DNA from: Aphelenchoides besseyi
Taxonomy: Eukaryota; Nematoda; Chromadorea; Rhabditida; Aphelenchoididae
Length of the DNA: 64,000 bases
NCBI GenBank assembly: GCA_024699855.1
Contig: JAMPIQ010000003.1
Location: 992,001 to 1,056,000, forward strand
Direction of reading: 5' to 3'
The notes below the pieces were generated by a model. The model did no database searches. It saw nothing but the letters and a program-made list of their open reading frames with translations, and was not told the origin of the DNA. Shown piece by piece: positions 55,451-64,000 of the stretch. Every line of letters begins with the position of its first letter. Position 1 is the first letter of the stretch. The position numbers and the translations under genes are program-made.

Positions 55451-57740
55451 GCTCAAAACTGCCGGTGGGGAAAACGAAAAGGTCAACTGCCACTTTTTTG
55501 CGCACCGAGAGTGAACGAATTCCAAAGACTATTCGAATTCATGCAGCAGGTCAATCAGCTCATTTCCAAACCCCCTGCTTGCCTTAAGGTCAATCGATTC
55601 GAATGTTCGCTTGGATGAGTGTTTTTGTCGGCAATAGTTAGCATTCTGTCCTCAAGCAACAAGTCGGATAAATAGAAACGATGTTGAGTGTCAATCGATC
55701 ACGTACTCCATCGGTCATCCAATCGCTTTAGCCTTTGACTCCAAAGGTTCGTTGAAGTGTATTGTAAAACTTTTGTTCTTCACAACGACAATTAAAATTT
55801 TGGTGCAAAAATCGAGAAAATTGACATCCTTTTGAGTGGAACGTTTTGATGTTAATTAGTTTGTTTTCGGGTTACTGGAATTGCAGATCAACGCTTTTTG
55901 GTGAGTTTTTTGGCAGGAAGATTAGTCGGTTGTTCAGTGCAAACTTTCAGGTTGCAATCGAGGTTGCGAATTCAGTTGCCGTTGGGTTGATCCTTCCAAC
56001 CAGAAGTCAACGTGGAAGTGCGAACTCAACTTCTGACACACCGATTGATCAAATCGCATCCATGCAGAAAACTTTTCGGTTTTACCAACATAGTAAATGA
56101 TTGTGAATTCCAATGGACCGTGAATGGGATGAGCTGTCTCGCAGATTGGACTGATGAGCGTGTCGTTGGATGTTTGAATGACAAAGCCTATCGGCAAAGT
56201 ACTCGGTTTCCCACTTAAACATGGGCATGTCGGCTGGAAACCGAGATCAACTGATTGGAACCTGTGTTGCAGCAGAATGATTTTTCGTTGGCTGGTATGA
56301 GCTCCCATCATGCAAGAATTTTCAGTTTGGGATTGAGTCTGCACAAAACTCACGGCTATAAACGAATATCAAAGATACGGTCGAAACCAGACGTGACATC
56401 AAGGTTTCAGGTTCTTTTTGTTAAGCAGTAATTTGGGCAGCGTTCGAGTCTACTGGCTGCTTATTGCCGACATTTTTGTCACTCAACGTTCGACGCGCTT
56501 TGCTGCTAGCAGCAGAAAGAGCGTATGAAAATGAGAGGGTGACTGTCGTCTTGATTCTGCTCAGGAAAAGCGTCTAACCCGTGGCTTCCAGAGACGCCAA
56601 GAGAACATATCAGCCGTCCACTTGACAGTCATTTCAGGTTTATAAACCTGCAATAAGGTTGGTAAACGAATCCGACACGAGTCGTGATTTGAATTGTAAA
56701 TTTTGGAACGCTCTGCTCTCAATGGCAGAGCACATATCTTGATGACAGAGAAGACGAGTGGAAATATTCTCAAACGCACAAATGTTTGGGCTGCAATGAC
56801 ATGAACGAAAGAGTATTTTCCGGACAATTCGTCGCCTCTTAGCACTGCAAATGTGAATGTCCATCGAATGTTTTAGGATCACCATTTTAAGGTGTGTCAC
56901 GCAAAACCTTTTCCATTAACACGAAATCATTCAAGTGCTGTGTAGTAGACCAACCAAATAAAGAAGTTGCAGAGGAGGCACTTCTTCGCAAGTAAAACCC
57001 GTGCTGTGTCTTCGGAGAAACAACTCCACGACAATGAAGAAGCAAAAGAATTTCAATGCACGAAGACCGATTTGCTCGTGGTGTCCAAAGCAGGAATGAA
57101 GCACTTCGTCTATGTGATTCCTGAACTCCGGTGCAGCCATCGTCAAGATCATGAACTCGTATTCGAAGCATCATCTTTTTTTCCACTTCTTGGTCGTATT
57201 TCTCTTCACTGACACTTCAATAACCTTGTCTCGACTTTTTCATTTCGTAGCAATAAGCTTTACATTGAAAACACTTCTACGAGAACTGTAAGTCCGGGAA
57301 TGCAGATGGATTGTCGATCATCACAATAGATGACTATCACTCCAAGCATATGCAACCAAAGTTTTTCAGTCCATTGCTGACTACTCAAAATTCACTCGCA
57401 TTTTCGAAAAGTCGTCAGAGCAGTCGATTGTCTTTTGCGCTCTTTTACTCGGGTGTTCGATTCCCGGAAGTAACAGGCTTCTTAGTCCTTTTTTGCTATC
57501 TTATTGCCGTGTTATTGTGATTAGAGTCCCGGAAATTCGAGTTCATGTGACTTCGATCTCCGGAGCTTACGATCAACGTGAAGACTTCGGTTTTCGCTTA
57601 TGACCACAAAATTTCAGATGTCTGCTATTGCGGGCACACCGTTTCTACTGTCGGCCATTCGTTGGCTATCTTAGGCCATCTGTTACCGCAATCAAGCGGA
57701 GAGATCGGCATTCGACAAGGACTTTGACGACGCTATTTTG
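55451..57740. other. Unresolved region, possible minus-strand gene remains
   Basis: Minus frames look partly protein-like: 55934-56353 (LGFQPTCPCLSGKPSTLPIG) and 57186-56561 in several frames (MAAPEFRNHIDEVLHSCFGH, ELSGKYSFVHVIAAQTFVRL). I could not join them or name a family. Decayed gene fragments are the likeliest reading. Confidence 0.25.
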
Positions 57741-57749
57741 CTGCCATCC

Positions 57750-60546
57750 ATGTATCCAAAAGCCCGTCGCGATAAAACGGTGGTCGAAGATTATCACGGA
57801 ACAATGGTAAACGGTCACTTGTCAGTTAATCTTGTTGTTTAGGCTGCTGATCCATATCTTTGGATGGAGGATCTTGACAGTGAAGAGACCAAAGCGTACA
57901 TCGCCGAATTGAACAAAACTCCGAAGACGTTTTTCGAGCAGTCGATGTTGCGTGATAAGTTCGAAGAAAAGTGAGTTTTCGCTGTTAACTTCCTTTCTCG
58001 ACTGATTAGGTTGATGCAATTCAACAACTACAAGTCTGACTCAGCACCAGATAAACGGGGAGACTTCTACTACACGTATCATTACGACGGAACTCATCAA
58101 CATCCGTATGTTCCTTGATTTTGTGTAACCAATGGCTTCTAGCATCTTGTATCAAAGCAAATCCTACGAAGAGTTGGGCGAAGTCTTTTTCGATGTCAAC
58201 AAACTCTCGGAAGATGGATTGATCTCAATCGGCTCTACTGCGTGGTCTAACAATGTAATCTGTTGTCTCTGATTTTAACTCAAATTTTTTTCAAGGGAAA
58301 GTACGTGGCTTTTGGTTTGTCCGAAAAGGGAAGCGACTACGTCAATATCATGGTAAAGGTTGTCAGTCGGTAATTGAATTGCGAAGTTTAGTTCATGGAA
58401 AACAACGGCAATCAGTTGGAGGACAAAATCTCCGATTTTCGCTATTCAACACCTTGTTGGTTACCTAACAGCACAGCTGTCGTTTATGCGGTAGGGGAGC
58501 GTTGATGTGTTTTCACGGTTTCGAATTTAGAAGCTTTTGCTGCGTAAATCCGATGAAAATGCTGCGGTAGCCGGGACTTGGATGTACTGTCTGCTTTCTC
58601 ACGAAATTGGAACCAATGAAGATGACGTGGTACTTTTCGAATTCTCAGATCGTCCGCACGATAGAACGTAAGCAAAGAATCTAGCAATCAAAATCGGTGG
58701 TTGTAGTTTCGTTGATCTCAGCCGTGATAGTACATTGATCGTTGTTAAAAGATGGGCGAACTGTTCCAGTAATAAAAATCGTCTTTACTACCATGATTTG
58801 AAGGCCACCAACTACCAATTCGATGGCAACTTGGATTTGAAGCCACTTTTCACGGATGGACAACACAAATACGACGTGAGTTTTGTTTGACAACATTCTT
58901 CACACGTTTGTCTTTAGCTTTTATGGACAAATGCTGATGGAGAAGCGTTGGTTTTGACCGACAATAACGCTCCGATGTTCAAGTTGATTCGCGTCAAATT
59001 GGATGTCGGCGAAAAGGATCCAAGCTCGTGGAGGACGGTCATTCCCGAAGACAAAGAACGACTTCTGATTTGAGTATATATTTTCGGAGGGAATAGAATG
59101 CTTGCGGATTATTTACAAGATGGTCACGTAAGTTTGTCGATTCGGAGTATTCATTGATCAACAAATTAGACGGTTTTCGAGATTTTCGATTTGGAAACCG
59201 GTCAGTATCTTGAGACGGTGCCGCTACCCTTATCTTCTGCCTTTCTGACGTCTATCACAGTATATAGCACCGAAGTCTTCTTCACATACGAAAGTTTAAT
59301 TCAACCGCGAACCAATGTTCGCCTCGACTATGCACAAGAACGTGAAGACGGCGCTCCATTGAAGCTGGAAGTCATTGAAAAGTGGAAATACGGCGACTTC
59401 GATTCGTCCAAATACGAGACCAAACAAATCTTCTACGAGAGTAAGGACGGCACCAAGATCCCGATGTTTATTGTTGCTGCCAAAGATGTCAAACTCGATC
59501 CCGATAACCCAACGTTGCTCGAAGGCTAGGGCGGTTGTAAGTAATGGATATCGGAGTCCAGAAGCTAATGATCCTTTAGTTGGTTTATATTGTTCGTTAA
59601 CGTGTGACCCTGCTCGTTGTGTGTGGCTTCAACATTTTAACGGTGTGTATGCTTTTCCATGCATTCGTGGAGGTGGTGAATACGGTCGAGTTTGGCACGA
59701 CGCCGGACGATTAGACAAACAACAAAACTCTTTCGATGACTTCCAAGCTGCTGCCGAGTGGTTAATCAACAACAAATACACACGTCCGGAACGTCTGGCG
59801 ATCTACCATCTGTGCCCAACAAGCTCCGCATTTGTTTGGCGCTGTAATCGCAGACGTGGGGCTTTTCGACATGTATCGACGATATAGTTACTTGGTCTGG
59901 GCACACGAGTATGGAGATCCTTCTGAGCCGGGGCATTTCGAGTTTTTGAGAAAGTGAAGCGCTTTATTGTTTACGATTTTGATGGTCAGCTTTCAGGTAT
60001 TCGCCAATGCACAAAATTCGCATTCAGAAAGGCAAACAATGGCCGGCTATCTTGTCGCTGCACATTTTGGCTAATCCGCCAGTGATCCGCAGTAATTGTG
60101 GTCAGAACCAAGAACAGAAATCGAAGAGTCAAAACTATCGAGTGACTTTCTGGTCGGAGATGATTCCCATCGTTGTTTTGATTCTCTTCAATCCAACACC
60201 CATTTTGGCAAGCCAGGCGACGATTGCGGAAGTTGTGAGTTCATTGTTGCTAATGACCGGTGATCACGACGATCGTGTTAGCCCGTGGCAAACGTACAAA
60301 TACATTGCTCAATTGTACCACGTCTTGTCTACGAAGGGCGCTAAAATTCAAAAGCGTCCGATTCTCGCGCGTATCGAGGCTGATGTCGGCCATGGAGCGT
60401 GTGTTTTCAAGGTCATCTGGTTGAAGATCATGTTCTTTTTAGCGGAACCCCGTTGTCGAAATCGATCAACGAAAGGGTCGGCATGTACGCGTTTCTTGGA
60501 CGAGTCCTTAAACTCGAATGGAAAGATTGAATTGAATGTCATTTAA
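57750..60546 (+). pseudogene. Prolyl oligopeptidase (S9A) pseudogene lacking the catalytic Ser
   Basis: The N-terminal exon reads MYPKARRDKTVVEDYHGTM, then DPYLWMEDLDSEETKAYIAE, GDFYYTYHYDGTHQHP, ISIGSTAWSNN, GKYVAFGLSEKGSDY, and later YESKDGTKIPMFIV and CIRGGGEYGRVWHDAGRLDK, QQNSFDDFQAAAEWLINNKY. These are hallmarks of prolyl endopeptidase (beta-propeller then alpha/beta-hydrolase). Lesions: TGA at 59071-59073, TAG at 59527-59529 where Tyr of the YGGF loop is expected, and loss of the GGSNGG nucleophile block around 59801-59815, where RLAIYHLC runs directly into APHLFGAVIADVG with a frame change. The Asp loop LLMTGDHDDRVSPWQTYKYI and His loop EADVGHGA persist near 60250-60400, separated from the preceding KQWPAIL by about 60 unrelated codons. 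It is non-functional as a protease. Confidence 0.8.
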
Positions 60547-61193
60547 CTGTAGCTGTGAATAAACGTATCTTCTTTACTATCGTTGTTTGTTGTGAGATGT
60601 AAACAGAAACCTTCATGGATGCGAATGAACAGATGGCGAAACCCGAGAGTTCGGAATTCACATTCGACTCGTATTTTCGCTCGGACAGTCGTCTCCAAAG
60701 ATCACAAGTTTTTGTTAAGTGGCTTTTGTTAGCCTCAATGATCAGACCTTTTCGATTGAACGTCAGCCATCAATAAGCCTTGTAATAATATTGATCGTGG
60801 TGAGTTTGCCATGAATGATACCAAAGCACGGAGTTCCGTTGCTTGCTCGAGATGAATGAACAATCAAACGCAAGATTCTGATCGATAGCCATGTCGTTTT
60901 GCATTCCAAAGCGCCTTCAGACAGAAACTCCATTTGCCTCAATTAACATGCTGAGAACAAGATCAATAAAAATGTTAATCTTTCTGTTATTTTGTTTTCA
61001 TTATCCAATCTAGTGGTTGTTCGCTTTATTGGGATTCAAATCCTCGGTCTAAGTTTGTTTCCGGTATTTTCATAATACGAGATTATTTCTCGAAGTGAAC
61101 TTTGTCGACCAGCTGCACAGCCATCACATCGTTCTTTTGGTTCGGTCACGTTTATAAGGGCATTCACTTCCTTCTTCTTTGCAGGGATCCAAA
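60547..61193. other. Intergenic, nothing seen
   Basis: No supported frame. A minus frame at 61036-61419 is the shadow of the phosphatase first exon. Confidence 0.5.
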
Positions 61194-62921
61194 ATGCTCT
61201 CGTCAGCCACGGTTCTTGTTCTTCTCGTCGTTGTTTCTTATTGCAGTGCTGCTCGCCAGATTCTCGCAGCCGATCGTAAGGTTGAATGGAAGACTGCGGA
61301 TGTAAATCAGGGCCCACGACGAGCTCAACCGGAGCAAATTCATCTCGCTTATGGCGGTGAGTTTCCAGAAGATTTAAAATTACGACAATTACATTTAGGA
61401 GCACCAAGTAGAATGTCAATCACGTGGGTAACTTTCGACGATACCGATAACTCGTTTGTTCAATATGGAGAGAATGGCAAGTTCGGACGAACAGTGAAAG
61501 CCACGATCAGTAGATTCGTTGACAGTGGAAAGGCTCGAACTGTTCGTTACATTCACCGAGCACTAATCAAAGGCATTCAAGCCGGCCATCAATACAGTTT
61601 GTCCGCTAATTTTAAGCTCATATTCGTTTCCAGGTTACAGAGTTGGATCAAAGTACGGTTTAAGTTCTATCTTCTCGTTTGTCGGTTTAAAAGAACGAGG
61701 AACTGGTGGATTCGTTTACGCGATTTACGGAGATCTCGGCTATGAAAACGCCCGTTCGTTGGCCAAACTGAATCGATGGGCTCAAGATCGTGCGTTTGAC
61801 ATGGTGATTCACAACGGCGACATTGCTTACGATTTGGATCGTAACAACGGTTCTGTGGGTGATGAGTTTATGCGACAAATCGAACCGATGTCTGCTTATG
61901 TTCCCTACATGGTTACGGCTGGTAATCACGAACAAGTAAGATAGTTTGGTCAAATGGAGAGTGAGTGATCGTCTTTCAGAACTACAATTTTTCTCACTAC
62001 AAAGAACGATTCACGATGCCCGGAACTGACAATAACCTTTTCTATAGGTCACTGATACATCTGCTCCAGACCTTAATTTGTATTTTAGTTTTGATCTTGG
62101 AGCTGCTCACTTTGTCACGATCAACTCTGAGGCCTACTACTTTCTAAACTACGGCAAAGCTCAGGTCAAAACCCAGTGGAATTGGCTGATCAACGATCTG
62201 AAAGTGAGATAAGAAACGACTATAAAACTGCAGTTGGTTTGATTCAGAAAGCGATTAGAAATCGAAAGAATGTGCCGTGGATTATCATGTACGCTCACAG
62301 GCGTATGTATTGCACGTAAGTTGCTAGAGATTGGATTTCAGAAATCACGTTTTTGCAGCGACATTTCCGTTCACAAGTGTTCAACGAATCGAGATGTGAT
62401 GCGCGATGGTTTCGCACCAAAAAGTACGTATGCACTGGAGAAGTTGATTCATGACTATGGAGTCGATTTGTTCATTGGAGCTCACGAGCACAGTTATGAA
62501 CGATTTTGGCCGATTTACAAATTCAAAGTGAGCATTCGAGAGGATGAACGATCATTGACAGTTTCAGGTGCATAATGGAACTGCTAATCCGAAAAATCCG
62601 TACGAAGATGCTCCAGCGCCAATTCATCTCATCGTTGGGTCTGCTGGATGTCGTGTGAGTTCTTGATTACGTTTCTTGGATAATCAATTGCAGGAGAAAA
62701 CAAACCCATTTCCCGAGAAGTCTGCTGCTTATTCGGCTTTTCGTTCGTCCAACTACGGTTTCGCCAGAATGCAGGTCTTCAACGGCACTCATATTCACAT
62801 CCAACAGATAATGGCAGCCAAGGTAATCATCGCTCAATATCCTTTATATCAATGATTGCAGAACGTGGTCGAAGACGACTTTTGGATTGTCAAACACAAA
62901 CATGGAAAGTATTCGCTTTGA
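61194..62921 (+). CDS. Purple acid phosphatase, secreted
   Basis: Nine exons join in frame: 61194-61596, 61634-61935, 61980-62047, 62089-62203, 62248-62315, 62359-62527, 62568-62654, 62694-62822 and 62862-62921. The signal peptide is MLSSATVLVLLVVVSYCSAA. An Fn3-like N-terminal domain (QLHLGAPSRMSITWVTFDD) precedes a metallophosphatase domain with all five metal-binding blocks: YGDLGYEN, HNGDIAYDLD, AGNHEQ, IIMYAHRRMYC and GAHEHSYERFWP. The enzyme class uses a binuclear Fe-metal centre to hydrolyse phosphomonoesters at acid pH. The end DDFWIVKHKHGKYSL matches the usual nematode C-terminus. No lesions were found, so it is probably functional in a lysosomal or extracellular compartment. Confidence 0.88.
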
Positions 62922-63189
62922 TTGTTGTTCACGTATCGAATAAACTTGACCGTCTTTTTTCGATTTCTTGTTGTGAATCAGAAACAAACATTTTGACGAA
63001 AATTTGCGGTGGTGTTCGGTCGTCGTTCTTCTGCTACGGAAATGTTTTCACCGACGTCGAGTAGACTGCTGCTCGTGACTTTCGTTGGCTGTTGTCTTTG
63101 CTGCGAATCCATGGTCAGTGGGTTGGAGAACCCTGTGGATTGTTTTGTTTCGATGAAATCGATATTTTTTTCAGGTTTCAAATGATCAA

Positions 63190-63529
63190 ATGAAACGTTC
63201 GAAACGCTCTCTTGACTTTCAACCATCACCCGAAATGCAAATCCACGGCATTTCAGCGATCATCATTCCGATTGTCATTATCGTCGTGTGAGTCTTCCAA
63301 CTTGATTCTTGTGCTGATAGTCCTCACTTTCAGTTGTTGTTTCTGTCTTGCACTCTTCATTGCCCTTGCCGTTGCACATCAGCACTTCGAGGAGCTTCGA
63401 TTGGCTCAGGCATCTCGCCGTCCAACTCCTCGCAGTCACGTCGAACGTCACGAAGCGCACGAAGAAAGTTCGTTGATGCACGCGGCTTGTCAGCCATCAG
63501 TCGTAGTCATGGACCATGGACACGCGTGA
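63190..63529 (+). CDS. Small single-pass membrane protein with His-rich tail
   Basis: Two exons (63190-63287 and 63334-63529) give about 97 residues: MKRSKRSLDFQPSPEMQIHG, a membrane helix IIIPIVIIVVCCFCLALFIA, then a cytosolic or luminal tail with many His and Glu (VERHEAHEESSLMHAACQP) ending MDHGHA. The start is uncertain: a TTTTTTTCAG acceptor lies just upstream at 63174 and a possible leader exon at about 63070-63160. Not recognised. It follows the phosphatase by about 270 bp on the same strand. Confidence 0.55.
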
Positions 63530-63649
63530 AGATTGTTGTCCATCGGTTTACAATAAACGAAATTGCAAATCGATTTATTGGTTTATTTACAAATGGCAAG
63601 CTAATGAGATCACCGGGCAATTTATAAGCTTTGGTTATTTTTGGGAGTA

Positions 63650-64000
63650 TCAAGAAGTTGAGCGATGGTCTCGATTCATATCGAACTGCGCTAATTGCCT
63701 GTACCTTCGTTTCTCTTCGGCATTCAAATCGTAGATTTGAGTTCGCACATTCATTTCGTTTCTCAGACGTTGGATTGCTCGTTTTGGATCCTTTTGTCTT
63801 CGAGTAATTCAACTTCTTCAATCCAGCGGCTCAGTTGATAGAAGTCGGAGGATGAATTGTTTTGATACGACCATCATCGAGCTTGTGACCACGATAATAA
63901 CAAGCAGGTTCTTTTATGCGTTTGTAGTAGTTGGTCAGCTCGTAGACGGTCTTGGCGTTTTCGTCAGTCAGTGAAATTGAGTTGGTTTCCGCGTTTGTGA
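63650..64000 (-). CDS. 3' end of a minus-strand gene running off the window
   Basis: The C-terminal frame ends LRNEMNVRTQIYDLNAEEKR, then RYRQLAQFDMNRDHRSTS before the stop at 63650-63652. Further upstream FYQLSRWIEEVELLED and VYELTNYYKRIKEPACYYRG lie in other frames, so at least one intron or shift separates them. Family not recognised. Confidence 0.45.

Noticed and set aside
1..64000. CRISPR array, rRNA genes or bacterial operons
   Set aside because: No regularly spaced direct repeats or rRNA motifs were seen, and the gene structure is eukaryotic with short introns.

Overview
This window looks like a draft contig from a nematode. Introns are short (about 38-55 bases) with TTTCAG-type acceptors. 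There is a nematode-type Str-like chemoreceptor, an NK6-class homeobox gene, and Tc1, Tc5-like, mariner, RTE-type LINE and Helitron elements. One 100-N assembly gap lies at 41354-41453. The exact species cannot be told from sequence alone.

Layout. 0-5.7 kb: an aldo-keto reductase pseudogene with a small Tc5-like foldback element in its last intron, then an unrecognised six-exon gene. 5.7-17.8 kb is a transposon cluster: a 636-bp mariner-type deletion derivative, two Tc5-like elements, a truncated RTE-type LINE, a dead mariner and a dead Tc1. 17.8-19.9 kb has no convincing gene. 19.955-25.849 kb is the most striking item: a 5.9-kb element flanked by TA, with about 250-bp near-identical inverted repeats, carrying an uninterrupted 1,313-codon frame on the minus strand. 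That protein has an inactive-looking Ulp1-like domain and a Toprim domain resembling Spo11/topoisomerase VI A (E1029, D1084, D1086). 26-30 kb: an intact membrane-anchored cholinesterase-like protein that lacks the serine nucleophile, and the NK6 homeobox gene on the minus strand. 32-33.7 kb: an Old-Yellow-Enzyme-type pseudogene. 34.2-41 kb: fragments of a minus-strand gene, a truncated mariner, and a Helitron Rep gene with a fused Ulp1-type protease. 41.4-53 kb: mostly small host genes (two secreted peptides, a type I membrane protein, a chemoreceptor, a CNOT1-like decayed paralogue). 53-55.5 kb: a second RTE-type LINE. 57.7-64 kb: a prolyl oligopeptidase pseudogene, an intact purple acid phosphatase, a small membrane protein, and the 3' end of another gene.

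Two themes stand out. First, several metabolic genes (aldo-keto reductase, ene-reductase, prolyl oligopeptidase) are broken by deletions, frameshifts or stops, while the secreted and membrane genes are intact. Second, the Tc5-like family (TIR start CAAGGGA or CAAGGAG, TNA target duplication) repeatedly carries tRNA-like A-box/B-box modules, and the Toprim element contains Tc5-like TIRs and a Tc5-type transposase tail. The Toprim element therefore appears to be built on, or nested with, a Tc5-like transposon. No CRISPR, rRNA or confident functional tRNA gene was seen. Domain assignments are from reading the translated sequence, not from searches.
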